Source: Neiella litorisoli (lineage in GTDB: Bacteria > Pseudomonadota > Gammaproteobacteria > Enterobacterales > Neiellaceae). Taken from it: a stretch of 64,000 nucleotides of DNA. The notes under the pieces were generated by a model. That model made no database searches and had not been told where the DNA came from. It saw nothing but the letters and a program-made list of their open reading frames with translations. Every line of letters begins with the position of its first letter. The stretch's first letter is position 1. Below, piece after piece: positions 56,227-64,000 of the stretch. The translations under genes and the position numbers were made by a program. Location of the stretch: positions 1 to 64,000 of the forward strand of contig NZ_JACXAF010000001.1 in the NCBI RefSeq assembly GCF_014773395.1, read 5' to 3'.

Positions 56227-57339
56227 TTAGATACTGCCGCCGATATGTTGGTGGACGCGAATAGACAGGTTTTCACGTTTTTCATCGTGGTCAATTTTAT
56301 CGGCAAAATCGCGCATCGCCTGATGCACTTCACTGATGAACTTGCCGTAGCCGTAGCTGGTTTTATCCGCTTTTGAAGCAATCATGATGAATTGGATCGA
56401 GTCCACCAAATTGCCCTTAGCGAAGTAACAATCAAAACCATTGATTGGATCTTTTTCATTAAAGTCGATGGTTTGTAACTCACCATTCTCAGCAATGTGG
56501 CTGTCGGCTTTACTCCGTACCACTGGGGTACGGTCATTGGCGGTCATGATGCCGCGATCCAAGCCTGCTGCTTTCGCGCTCTCGACAAACTTCTCATACA
56601 GCGATTTGTATAGATCCAGATAGGGCCAATCAGAGGTTTTATCGGCGGCCACCAGCTTCTGAACACGCTTATTAACGTGTAGATTGACCACTGCGTAGGT
56701 TTGCGAGTCCAACTCGTTCTCATCAATAACGACATCATGAGCGCGGAAACGATTAGCGATGGAGCGCAACTTATGGGCCTGAACGCCTTCTACGCCTTTT
56801 TCTTTGGCGAACAAATCGTAGGTCAGGTGTTGGTGATCACAGAGTCGAATGGCGCCAGGAGCCAGTTCCAGCAGTTGCGCATATTCCTTCACCGCTTCGG
56901 TCACTTTGGTGTGGAATTGAGCCGAATAGTGACGCAATTCAGGGCCGGTCGCCAAAAACAGCAGTTTAATTTTGCGAACTCGCTTCTGGTCGTTAATGAA
57001 CTGGCGGCTACCGGTGTGGTATTTGGGGCTGTATAAAAAGGTCAGCTGCTGCTCAGATTCAACGGTGAATTTTTCTGGGCAGTAGCGCACCCGAATAAAC
57101 TTATCATTGGCAACAAACTGGCCGGCATCAAGACCATGCTTGTCGCAAACGTCGAAGAACAAGTTGGCTAATTGCTGATAGCAGTATCCGTAGGGCGAAT
57201 CCGCATCGTCGCCACCTTGCTGCGAAAATGCCGCTAGCAATTCATCTGTTAATTCAAATTTAGCCAGCAAATACTGGTTTTCGCGCGCATTAGAAGGGAT
57301 GTATACCTTGTGCTGCAGGCCTCGATCTCTGGATAGCAT
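56227..57339 (-). CDS. DUF3083 family protein
   Basis: A 370-residue cytoplasmic protein starting MLSRDRGLQHKVYIPSNARE, which matches the DUF3083 family I associate with Alteromonadales. No function is established, and no catalytic motif is evident; IDFNEKDPINGFDCYFAKGN and IQFIMIASKADKTSYGYGKF near the end are conserved-looking. It is apparently monocistronic. Its presence supports the taxonomic guess. Confidence 0.82.
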   Translation of the reverse strand: MLSRDRGLQHKVYIPSNARENQYLLAKFELTDELLAAFSQQGGDDADSPYGYCYQQLANLFFDVCDKHGLDAGQFVANDKFIRVRYCPEKFTVESEQQLTFLYSPKYHTGSRQFINDQKRVRKIKLLFLATGPELRHYSAQFHTKVTEAVKEYAQLLELAPGAIRLCDHQHLTYDLFAKEKGVEGVQAHKLRSIANRFRAHDVVIDENELDSQTYAVVNLHVNKRVQKLVAADKTSDWPYLDLYKSLYEKFVESAKAAGLDRGIMTANDRTPVVRSKADSHIAENGELQTIDFNEKDPINGFDCYFAKGNLVDSIQFIMIASKADKTSYGYGKFISEVHQAMRDFADKIDHDEKRENLSIRVHQHIGGSI

Positions 57340-57466
57340 GTTTTCTCCGATTATTTAATTCTTGTTTTCATAGCGTTAATCGGATTCTACAGATCTTTTA
57401 ATTCAGCTAAAGAATTAAAAATCGCAACGGTGATCTGATACCAATCCGTGGCGGCGGGAAGGAAGG

Positions 57467-57496
57467 GATTAGCCTGCCGATAAGCTAATCGGCAGG
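57467..57496. repeat. Interleaved inverted repeats downstream of fxsA
   Basis: GATTAGC (57467-57473), CTGCC (57474-57478), GCTAATC (57484-57490) and GGCAG (57491-57495) are arranged so that the two stems interleave, as in an H-type pseudoknot. An alternative single stem CCTGCCGAT / ATCGGCAGG (57473-57481, 57488-57496) also forms. It lies ten bases beyond the fxsA stop and may act as its transcript end. Confidence 0.5.
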
Positions 57497-57505
57497 TAGG
57501 ACAAA

Positions 57506-57982
57506 TTAATTCAGCCGATCGCGATCTTCTTTGCGTTCGAACTCACCATCAAAGGTATTGCCCTGCTGGTCACCATGCTGTGATTGGCCCTGTTGGAAAG
57601 GGCTCTGACCAAAGTGCTGAGTATGACCAAAGCGAATAAAGCGAGAGCTCAATACCGACTTGGCAAACTGCTGGCGTAGCGGCGGCAGCAACAACAAAGC
57701 ACCGAGAGCATCGGTGATAAAGCCGGGGATCAACAAACATAGGCCAGCAAACGCCAGCATACCGCCTTCAATCACTTCCGGCGCAGTGGTTTGGCCTTGC
57801 GCCATGTTTTGCTGAGCGCGTTGCATCACGCTCAAGCCCTGACTGCGAACTAATGACAACCCCACGATTGCGGTCAGCACCGTCAAGCCAATCGCGCTTA
57901 ATGCGCCAATTTGGCTACCGACTTGAATCAACACAGTTAACTCAACAATAGGGACCAACAAAATCAATAACAGAAAAGGCAA
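57506..57982 (-). CDS. fxsA: FxsA membrane protein
   Basis: A 158-residue inner-membrane protein of the FxsA family (suppressor of F exclusion of phage T7). It starts MPFLLLILLVPIVELTVLIQ with several hydrophobic segments, including GGMLAFAGLCLLIPGFITDA, the family hallmark. The C terminus is Gln/Gly/His-rich. The TTG at 57982 is the start, with GGAG seven bases upstream; the frame to 58045 is not supported. It is probably monocistronic. Confidence 0.9.
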   Translation of the reverse strand: MPFLLLILLVPIVELTVLIQVGSQIGALSAIGLTVLTAIVGLSLVRSQGLSVMQRAQQNMAQGQTTAPEVIEGGMLAFAGLCLLIPGFITDALGALLLLPPLRQQFAKSVLSSRFIRFGHTQHFGQSPFQQGQSQHGDQQGNTFDGEFERKEDRDRLN

Positions 57983-58103
57983 AGTCTTGCTCCAACGTCG
58001 TCTTGAACCATAAAGATGGGGGCATTTGGCTAATTTGCAAGCCAAGCCCTCATCGTTTGAGCGTCAGACAGCCTACAGGGCAAAAGGTTGCAGCCGCGCT
58101 CAT

Positions 58104-58502
58104 TTAGTTCTTACCTGCTTTCTTAACAGCTTTCTTAGTCGCGTCTTCCACCCTGCGGGCCCCGACAACACCTATGACAACAGCAGCAGCGCCACCCGCT
58201 CTTGCCGAGTTACCGAAATCAAATTGCTCTTTGCTGATCTCGGCAACATCGGCAAGTTGCAAGGTCAACTCATCACTGGAAATGGTAGTGTCATCAATAG
58301 CTGTCACTATAAAGCTATGTTGCGTGCCATCAAGCATGGACACATACACTTGCTCGCCCAGCTCAATCTGTTCGGCATACGTGGTGTAAACCTCCCCATG
58401 GCGGCTGTTGTTATATTTCAATCGCACCGGCTGAACAGAAGAGCAAGCAATAAGGTGAAGGGCAATGGTGATCAACATGATCAAACGTTTAAGTGGCGAC
58501 AT
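58104..58502 (-). CDS. Small lipoprotein, 132 aa
   Basis: The signal peptide ends in a lipobox (ALHLIAC), so Cys20 should be lipidated and the protein anchored in the outer membrane or periplasmic face. The mature part is a small beta-rich domain (EVYTTYAEQIELGEQVYVSM, then HSFIVTAIDDTTISS), a glycine/alanine stretch (GGAAAVVIGVVGA) and a basic tail ending in KKAVKKAGKN. No function can be assigned; such combined Gly-zipper/basic tails occur in envelope-stress lipoproteins. Confidence 0.72.
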   Translation of the reverse strand: MSPLKRLIMLITIALHLIACSSVQPVRLKYNNSRHGEVYTTYAEQIELGEQVYVSMLDGTQHSFIVTAIDDTTISSDELTLQLADVAEISKEQFDFGNSARAGGAAAVVIGVVGARRVEDATKKAVKKAGKN

Positions 58503-58662
58503 TTGCTGTCCTTAGCACTGAGTCTTACAAGTATGACGTAAACGTTAGCACAGAATTTCACCAGCTGGATTTGATCGGAACTGATTTCTGCACTTGCGGC
58601 GAAGCGTGTTATAACAGCCCTTACAACTTGATTGATCAATTCGCCTCTCGGCAACGTTGTAT

Positions 58663-59007
58663 ATGACGAATAGAACCAACACGCAGCCCAGCAATGACGA
58701 AGTTCGAGTGGTGCTCACTACCTGCGCGTCCACCGAGCAGGGCGAGCAACTGGCGCAAGATTTGTTGTCGGCAGATTTGGTCGCATGCGTGAATATGTTG
58801 CCTCCGATGCAAAGTTTTTACCGCTGGCAAGGTCAACTTTGCAATGAAATGGAAGTACAACTGGTCATCAAAACCAGAGCCGAACATGTTGAGGCAATCA
58901 AAAGCTGGCTGGCTCAACACCACCCTTACGACACACCAGAAGTGCTGGTGTTGTCCGTTGCCGACGCCAGCCTTGCCTATCACCAATGGATAAAAGAAGT
59001 ATGTTGA
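58663..59007 (+). CDS. cutA: Divalent-cation tolerance protein CutA
   Basis: A 114-residue trimeric ferredoxin-like protein linked to copper tolerance. Typical sequence: VVLTTCASTEQGEQLAQDLL, ACVNMLPPMQSFYRWQG and YDTPEVLVLSV. The ATG at 58663 is preferred over the in-frame 58657. It overlaps the dsbD start by seven bases, an arrangement well known for cutA-dsbD in gammaproteobacteria. Confidence 0.95.
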   Translation: MTNRTNTQPSNDEVRVVLTTCASTEQGEQLAQDLLSADLVACVNMLPPMQSFYRWQGQLCNEMEVQLVIKTRAEHVEAIKSWLAQHHPYDTPEVLVLSVADASLAYHQWIKEVC

Positions 59008-60794
59008 CCCAAGCGAGCCGAATTCCTGCTTTGTTGCGCGATCAAATGCAGACATTGTGTTTGACATTAATGACAGCATTGATGCTGCTCATCAGTGCCA
59101 GCAGCGTTGCTAACCCGCTATCGTTTTTAAATGACACGCCGGAATTTTTGCCAGAGCACGAGGCATTCGAGTTCTCTGCAGACGTCATTGAACCGGGCAA
59201 AGTCGAGGTATTTTGGCAAATCGCTGACGGTTATTACCTGTACCGAGACAAGCTCAAGTTTGAACTGAATGGCGAGCTGATCACGCCCGAGCAGTTACCA
59301 CCAGCAGAACCCCATGAAGATGAATTTTTCGGCTTAACTCAGGTCTACTACTTTAATTTGGTGGTGCCATTGAGTTACCAGAGTGACACCGATACCAATA
59401 TCACCGTCACCTATATGGGCTGCGCTGAAGCTGGATTGTGCTACCCGCCAACCAAACAGAAAATATCAGTCCCGTCGACTGCCAACCAAACCACGTCTGC
59501 AACCAGCCCCAAAACACAGGCAGATTTAGCCAACTCGTTGGCATCAGATAGTAAATCAACCACCCTCGCCTTGTTCTTTTTACTCGGCCTCGGGCTGGCA
59601 TTTACTCCGTGCGTATTTCCGATGTACCCGATTTTATCGAGCGTCATTGCTGGCAACCGCAATGCCTCGAAAGGCCGCGCATTCGCCCTCAGTTTTACAT
59701 ACGTACAGGGCATGGCGTTGACCTACACCTTACTTGGCTTATTGGTGGCCTCTTTTGGAATGCAGCTACAAGCCGCATTCCAGCATCCTGTCGTTCTAAT
59801 CAGCCTGAGTGTGTTATTTGCCGGTTTAGCGTTATCTATGTTCGGCGTCTTCAACCTGCAATTGCCGGCCAGCCTGCGCGACCGGCTGCAGCAAACTAGC
59901 CAGAACATGGAAGGCGGCCGTTATGGTTCGGTATTTGGTTTAGGCATTATTGCCGGTTTGGTCGCCTCACCTTGCACCACCGCGCCACTATCAGCAGCGT
60001 TACTTTATGTCGGTCAAAGTGGCGATTTAGTATTTGGCGGCAGCGCCTTGTATTTGCTGTCACTGGGGATGGGCTTGCCATTGCTCATTGTAGGAACGCT
60101 TGGCGCCAAGCTGCTGCCGCAAAGCGGGCCGTGGATGAATACGGTCAAACACTTGCTCGGTTTCATGACTCTTGCGGTACCAGTATTTTTGCTCGAACGC
60201 ATCGTTCCAGCGACAATCAGCTCAGCATTGTGGGCGCTACTACTGCTGCTAACGGCCAGTTATTTGCTGTTCGCGCTGCGCCAAGTCAGCAAACCCATCG
60301 TTGGCACTTTGGGTTATGCGCTAGCGGTGATTATGCTTGCTGGCGCCGGTTATTTTGGCTTGCAACTAGCCCCCGCAACGGTTGCCACAACAGCGCCAAG
60401 CCAGCAGTTATCAAAAGATGAACTCGGCTTTATCACCGTCACCAATCAGCAAGAGCTGCAACAGCAACTGGCCGATGCCGCCGCCCAAGGGCAACCCGCC
60501 TTGGTCGATTTCTACGCCGACTGGTGTGTCGCGTGTAAAGAGTTCGACAAATATACTTTTCCCGATCCGGCGGTGCGCCAAGCGCTAACTGGCTGGCGCC
60601 TGATCCGCATTGATGTCACCGCCTCAACATTACAAGACATTGAACTGCTCGAAGCCTATAACATTCTCGGGCTGCCGAGTTTGCTGTTGTTTTCGCCGCA
60701 AGGGCAAGAGTTGGCTCAATATCGCATCGCTGGCTTTTTAAAACCACAACCCTTCATCGGCCACATCCAAGCGGCAACCGCATCACAGCGCTAA
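59001..60794 (+). CDS. dsbD: Thiol:disulfide interchange protein DsbD
   Basis: A 597-residue inner-membrane protein that moves electrons from cytoplasmic thioredoxin to periplasmic DsbC, DsbG and CcmG. After a signal peptide, the periplasmic alpha domain holds the Cys pair of YMGCAEAGLCYPPT. Eight transmembrane segments include FTPCVFPMYPI and VASPCTTAPLSAA, with the redox cysteines. The C-terminal thioredoxin-like gamma domain has DWCVACKEF. Supplying reductant for cytochrome c maturation would also serve the multihaem proteins at 25-28 kb. The start at 59001 overlaps cutA. Confidence 0.96.
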   Translation: MLTQASRIPALLRDQMQTLCLTLMTALMLLISASSVANPLSFLNDTPEFLPEHEAFEFSADVIEPGKVEVFWQIADGYYLYRDKLKFELNGELITPEQLPPAEPHEDEFFGLTQVYYFNLVVPLSYQSDTDTNITVTYMGCAEAGLCYPPTKQKISVPSTANQTTSATSPKTQADLANSLASDSKSTTLALFFLLGLGLAFTPCVFPMYPILSSVIAGNRNASKGRAFALSFTYVQGMALTYTLLGLLVASFGMQLQAAFQHPVVLISLSVLFAGLALSMFGVFNLQLPASLRDRLQQTSQNMEGGRYGSVFGLGIIAGLVASPCTTAPLSAALLYVGQSGDLVFGGSALYLLSLGMGLPLLIVGTLGAKLLPQSGPWMNTVKHLLGFMTLAVPVFLLERIVPATISSALWALLLLLTASYLLFALRQVSKPIVGTLGYALAVIMLAGAGYFGLQLAPATVATTAPSQQLSKDELGFITVTNQQELQQQLADAAAQGQPALVDFYADWCVACKEFDKYTFPDPAVRQALTGWRLIRIDVTASTLQDIELLEAYNILGLPSLLLFSPQGQELAQYRIAGFLKPQPFIGHIQAATASQR

Positions 60795-61101
60795 CCTGCC
60801 GCCGTGATGACTTGCTACTAAAATTACCGATTTGGCCTACACTAGAGGGTCAAATCGGGCTGTTTACTCAATCCATGCAGATAGTCGTGCGACGAAGCAC
60901 GCCGTTAAAGCCGCTATTTTTGGTAAGGCAATCACATATTTTCGGAGATTAGACCAGAAAAAAGCTGCGAACAGACACGATTTTCCATTATCATCGCAAA
61001 AAACAACAAATACTCGTTTTTTCGGGAACTTTTCGAACAATAAATACTCTAACGAAAAGTTAACAACAAATAACAACATTTTTGCCGAGGATCCCTACAG
61101 A
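60795..61101. other. Intergenic region between dsbD and aroQ, 307 bases
   Basis: Contains an 8-bp inverted repeat CCGATTTG (60827-60834) / CAAATCGG (60851-60858) shortly after dsbD, which is a possible terminator or leader hairpin, and an A-rich stretch before aroQ (61030-61080) that should include the aroQ-accB-accC promoter. An open frame runs into aroQ from 60832 but is not supported. Confidence 0.45.
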
Positions 61102-61563
61102 ATGCCCAAAAAATATCGCATCTTGGTACTCAATGGCCCAAACCTAAATTTGTTAGGAACGCGTGAACCCGATAAGTACGGTCACCAAACCTTGTCCTCC
61201 ATTATTGACCAGCTGCGCGACTTGGCATCCAAATATGATGTTGATATCGACCACCTGCAAAGCAACTCAGAAGCCGAATTGATTGACACCATTCATCAGG
61301 CGCACAACAAGGTCGATTTTATTCTGATTAATCCGGCGGCATTCACCCACACCAGCGTTGCCCTGCGCGATGCCTTGCTGGCCGTGGCGATCCCGTTTAT
61401 TGAAATTCATTTGTCGAACGTTCACGCCCGTGAGCCGTTCCGGCAACACTCCTATTTATCAGATGTGGCACAAGGCGTGATTTGCGGTCTTGGCCCCATC
61501 GGTTATGAACTTGCCATGCTGGCTGCGTTTCAACAGCTGTCATCGGCCAACCCAACAAACTAA
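61102..61563 (+). CDS. aroQ: Type II 3-dehydroquinate dehydratase
   Basis: A 153-residue dodecameric enzyme of the shikimate pathway, converting 3-dehydroquinate to 3-dehydroshikimate. The N terminus [20 protein letters not shown] with the catalytic Tyr25-type lid residue (YGHQTLSS), and [18 protein letters not shown] plus [17 protein letters not shown], are the family signatures. The start at 61102 is fixed by homology ([11 protein letters not shown]). It is followed by accB at 24 bases, as in many gammaproteobacteria. Confidence 0.97.
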   Translation: MPKKYRILVLNGPNLNLLGTREPDKYGHQTLSSIIDQLRDLASKYDVDIDHLQSNSEAELIDTIHQAHNKVDFILINPAAFTHTSVALRDALLAVAIPFIEIHLSNVHAREPFRQHSYLSDVAQGVICGLGPIGYELAMLAAFQQLSSANPTN

Positions 61564-61586
61564 TTCGAATAAGAGATCCCTACATT

Positions 61587-62036
61587 ATGGATATTCGCAA
61601 AGTAAAAAAACTGATTGAGCTGGTTGAAGAATCTGGTATTTCCGAACTAGAGATCACCGAAGGTGAAGAATCTGTTCGCATCAGCCGTGGCGGTACGGTT
61701 GTAGCTGCAGCTCCCGTTGCTGCAGCACCTGTTGCAGCGGCACCAGTCGCAGCGCCAGTGGCCGCTCCTGCGCCAGCTGCAGAGTCTGCTGCTGAAGTTG
61801 CTGGCCATGCGCTGAAATCACCTATGGTGGGTTCTTTCTATCGTTCTCCTGCGCCAGGCGCTGCGGCATTTGTTGAAGTCGGCACTCAGGTCAACGTTGG
61901 CGATACGGTGTGCATCATCGAAGCAATGAAAATGATGAACCAAATCGAAGCAGACAAAGCTGGCGTTGTGAAAGCAATCCTAGTGGAAGATGGTCAAGCA
62001 GTTGAATTCGACGAACCACTCATCATCATCGAATAA
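61587..62036 (+). CDS. accB: Acetyl-CoA carboxylase biotin carboxyl carrier protein
   Basis: A 149-residue BCCP. The N-terminal region is helical, an Ala/Pro-rich linker follows (residues ~35-75), and the biotinyl domain holds the EAMKMMN biotin site. It carries the carboxyl group made by AccC for malonyl-CoA synthesis. It lies between aroQ and accC, with 11 bases before accC. Confidence 0.98.
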   Translation: MDIRKVKKLIELVEESGISELEITEGEESVRISRGGTVVAAAPVAAAPVAAAPVAAPVAAPAPAAESAAEVAGHALKSPMVGSFYRSPAPGAAAFVEVGTQVNVGDTVCIIEAMKMMNQIEADKAGVVKAILVEDGQAVEFDEPLIIIE

Positions 62037-62047
62037 GCGAGTCCGTC

Positions 62048-63391
62048 ATGCTAGATAAAGTAGTGATTGCAAACCGAGGCGAAATTGCTCTGCGCGTATT
62101 GCGTGCTTGCAAAGAACTCGGCATCAAGACGGTTGCAGTGCATTCGACTGCCGATCGCGATTTAAAACATGTATTGCTGGCTGATGAATCAGTTTGCATT
62201 GGCCAACCGCCAGCGACTGCCAGCTATCTCAACATCCCGCGCATTATTGCCGCCGCTGAGGTGACTGGCGCGGTGGCAATTCACCCAGGTTACGGTTTCT
62301 TATCGGAAAATGCTGACTTTGCTGAGCAAGTGGAGCAAAGCGGCTTCATCTTCATCGGCCCGAAAGCCGACACCATTCGCGTGATGGGTGACAAGGTTGA
62401 AGCCATTAAAGCGATGAAAAAAGCCGGCGTTCCTTGTGTGCCGGGCTCCGATGGCCCATTGGGTGACGACGAAGCGAAAAACATCGCCATTGCCAAGCGC
62501 ATTGGCTACCCAGTGATCATTAAGGCATCTGGTGGTGGTGGTGGTCGCGGCATGCGGGTGGTGCGCGCAGAAGAAGATCTGCTGCAATCCATTCAAATGA
62601 CCCGAGCTGAAGCCGGCGCAGCCTTTAACAACGATCAGGTGTACATGGAGAAGTATCTTGAAAACCCTCGCCACATTGAGGTTCAAGTACTTGCCGATGG
62701 TCAGGGCGGTGCGATTCACTTAGGCGAGCGCGACTGTTCAATGCAGCGCCGCCACCAAAAAGTGATTGAAGAAGCGCCGGCACCGGGGATCACTGAAGAA
62801 ATGCGCAAATTCATCGGTGAACGTTGCTGCCGCGCTTGTTTAGAAATTGAATATCGCGGTGCCGGTACCTTCGAATTCTTGTATGAAAACGGCGAGTTCT
62901 ACTTTATTGAGATGAACACCCGTATTCAGGTTGAGCACCCAGTTACTGAAATGGTCACTGGCGTTGACTTGATTAAAGAACAGCTGAGAATTGCCGCTGG
63001 TCAACCATTGTCATTCAGCCAAGACGACATCAAGCTCCGTGGCCATGCCATGGAATGTCGGATTAATGCCGAAGATCCAGACAGCTTTATCCCGTCGCCG
63101 GGCACCATTGAGCGCTTCCACCCGCCGGGTGGTTTGGGCATTCGTTGGGACTCTCATATTTACTCAGGTTACAAGGTGCCGCCAAATTACGATTCGATGA
63201 TCGGTAAATTGATTACCTACGGCGAGAATCGCGATGTGGCCATTGCTCGTATGCGCAATGCCTTGGGCGAACTAGTGGTTGATGGCATTAAGACCAACCC
63301 GCCGTTACACCTAAAAATCCTCGCTGATGAGAATTTCCAGCACGGTGGTACCAACATCCACTATCTGGAGAAAAAGCTGGGGATGCAGTAA
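62048..63391 (+). CDS. accC: Biotin carboxylase subunit of acetyl-CoA carboxylase
   Basis: A 447-residue ATP-grasp enzyme that carboxylates biotin on BCCP. It starts [20 protein letters not shown], has the Gly-rich ATP loop [15 protein letters not shown], and the catalytic segment [20 protein letters not shown] followed by [11 protein letters not shown]. It is the last gene of the aroQ-accB-accC group and is followed by a strong terminator. Confidence 0.98.
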   Translation: MLDKVVIANRGEIALRVLRACKELGIKTVAVHSTADRDLKHVLLADESVCIGQPPATASYLNIPRIIAAAEVTGAVAIHPGYGFLSENADFAEQVEQSGFIFIGPKADTIRVMGDKVEAIKAMKKAGVPCVPGSDGPLGDDEAKNIAIAKRIGYPVIIKASGGGGGRGMRVVRAEEDLLQSIQMTRAEAGAAFNNDQVYMEKYLENPRHIEVQVLADGQGGAIHLGERDCSMQRRHQKVIEEAPAPGITEEMRKFIGERCCRACLEIEYRGAGTFEFLYENGEFYFIEMNTRIQVEHPVTEMVTGVDLIKEQLRIAAGQPLSFSQDDIKLRGHAMECRINAEDPDSFIPSPGTIERFHPPGGLGIRWDSHIYSGYKVPPNYDSMIGKLITYGENRDVAIARMRNALGELVVDGIKTNPPLHLKILADENFQHGGTNIHYLEKKLGMQ

Positions 63392-63412
63392 CCCACAGCA
63401 AGTAAAAACAGC

Positions 63413-63437
63413 AAACGCAGCCACATTGGCTGCGTTT
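63413..63437 (+). terminator. aroQ-accBC terminator
   Basis: AAACGCAGCC (63413-63422) pairs with GGCTGCGTTT (63428-63437) across a 5-nt loop, followed by a T-run (63435-63440). It lies 22 bases beyond the accC stop. Confidence 0.9.
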
Positions 63438-63529
63438 TTTGTTTAGCGGCTAAGCGACTGTTCTCTTCGGCCTAGCGATCGCAGACCAGCGGTCGACGAT
63501 GCACAACTGCTCTGACCTTAAATTATTTC

Positions 63530-63858
63530 TTGTATAAAATTAAATTATGATAAGCCAATCACAAAGTGAGCGTGGAACCGGTCCCACAGATAATGTATTC
63601 TTCATTTCACGGTTATAGCTCCAATTGCCCGCAGTTGAGGATTGCCATAACGCATGTTTCGGGTCCTAGCCTACCTAAACAGCAGCGCCAATAGTCAACC
63701 TGCGATTAGCCGCAATGGTGAGCCATACCGCCTTCTTATAAGTGTGTTGCGCGCACGTTCTAGCCTTTCGTCGCTCGCATCAGCTTCCATGCTGGCACTA
63801 CTTATCAGATGTTACCTAGCCTTTTTTGTTACCCAGACCCATGGTCTGGGTTTTTTTT
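63530..63858 (+). ncRNA. Possible small RNA upstream of a strong terminator
   Basis: No gene reads into the terminator at 63831-63858, yet it is a textbook one. Upstream, CTGACC (63512-63517) and TATAAA (63533-63538) form a promoter-like pair with a 15-base spacer, and TTGTATAAAAT gives an extended -10. A transcript of ~310 nt would result. A 92-codon frame from 63654 crosses the terminator and is not credible. It resembles no RNA family I know. Confidence 0.25.
63831..63851 (+). terminator. Strong orphan terminator
   Basis: ACCCAGACC (63831-63839) pairs perfectly with GGTCTGGGT (63843-63851) over a 3-nt CAT loop, followed by eight T. It has no annotated gene upstream on the same strand since the accC terminator. 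The region after it to 64000 is A+T-rich without a gene. Confidence 0.9.
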
Positions 63859-64000
63859 GCTCAATTGGTCACAAAACTCTATTTGCAGTGAACCTCTATT
63901 CAAGTTACAACAAAGTTAGGACTGCAAAATAATACTCAAAATAAATACACGGCAGATATTCAGCGCGAGATAATTGCTTTGCACAACATAAAAATACTCA

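Noticed and set aside
60832-61101. N-terminal extension of aroQ by about 90 codons
   Set aside because: Homology with type II dehydroquinases begins exactly at the ATG at 61102, and the extension is A-rich intergenic sequence.
63654-63932. 92-codon open frame near the right end
   Set aside because: It runs through a very strong terminator and has no ribosome binding site or recognisable composition.

Overview
This 64 kb window looks like chromosome of an agar- and algal-polysaccharide-degrading marine gammaproteobacterium of the Alteromonadales type. The evidence is the gene content: a GH50 beta-agarase lipoprotein, an ulvan-lyase-like secreted enzyme, complete EF-P beta-lysylation genes, a DUF3083 protein, XylR/XylA/XylB, NrtS, many GGDEF and chemotaxis proteins, and gamma-type GroES/GroEL with a sigma-32-like promoter. 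Neiella/Echinimonas-like relatives are my best guess for genus, but this is inference. No rRNA, tRNA, IS element, prophage or CRISPR array was recognised. The first ~94 bases carry a Tn5/Nextera mosaic-end-like sequence and may be a chimeric assembly end.

Layout: (1) 0.1-6.9 kb: small unknown genes, then epmA, a GH13 glycosidase, an exported protein and efp on the minus strand, with epmB and a short PriC-like gene diverging. Ligase, aminomutase and target protein of EF-P beta-lysylation therefore lie together. (2) 7-16.4 kb: sugar metabolism and regulation: a Gfo/Idh/MocA dehydrogenase, a LacI repressor with a perfect palindromic operator, a periplasmic binding-protein-like gene, xylA, xylB and xylR. 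A structured repeat array lies between xylA and xylB. (3) 16.4-20.5 kb: a TPP-riboswitch-controlled thiamine acquisition operon (TonB receptor, YkoF-like small protein, PnuT permease, sugar/thiamine-kinase-like phosphotransferase). (4) 20.6-21.6 kb: a second array of the same repeat family (period 300 bp), then trhA.

(5) 22.5-30.8 kb: the most unusual region. Six co-directional genes encode a NAD(P)H/FAD/[2Fe-2S]/membrane-cytochrome-b-like fusion, an anchored 11-haem cytochrome c, a haem-binding lipoprotein, a cytochrome c lipoprotein, a truncated haemoglobin and an overlapping [2Fe-2S]/FAD/NAD reductase. Together they predict a transenvelope electron-transfer chain plus a split flavohaemoglobin-like pair, plausibly for NO/nitrogen-oxide or O2 chemistry. 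A convergent mscS/sulfurtransferase pair follows. (6) 30.9-42 kb: housekeeping and accessory genes including a compact Fic toxin-antitoxin module with a 52-residue antitoxin, an amidohydrolase, DmeF, NrtS, the agarase, a YhcC-type radical SAM protein and RhlE.

(7) 42-49.6 kb: signalling: a nucleotidyltransferase-like protein, a stand-alone Cache protein that copies the sensor of the neighbouring chemoreceptor, a CheX-receiver fusion and a 7TMR-DISM/GGDEF protein. (8) 49.7-52.4 kb: ulvan-lyase-like enzyme with three Ig-like modules. (9) 52.8-64 kb: groES-groEL, a diguanylate cyclase, DUF3083, fxsA, a small lipoprotein, cutA-dsbD, and aroQ-accB-accC, ending in a non-coding stretch with a very strong terminator that suggests an unannotated transcript.
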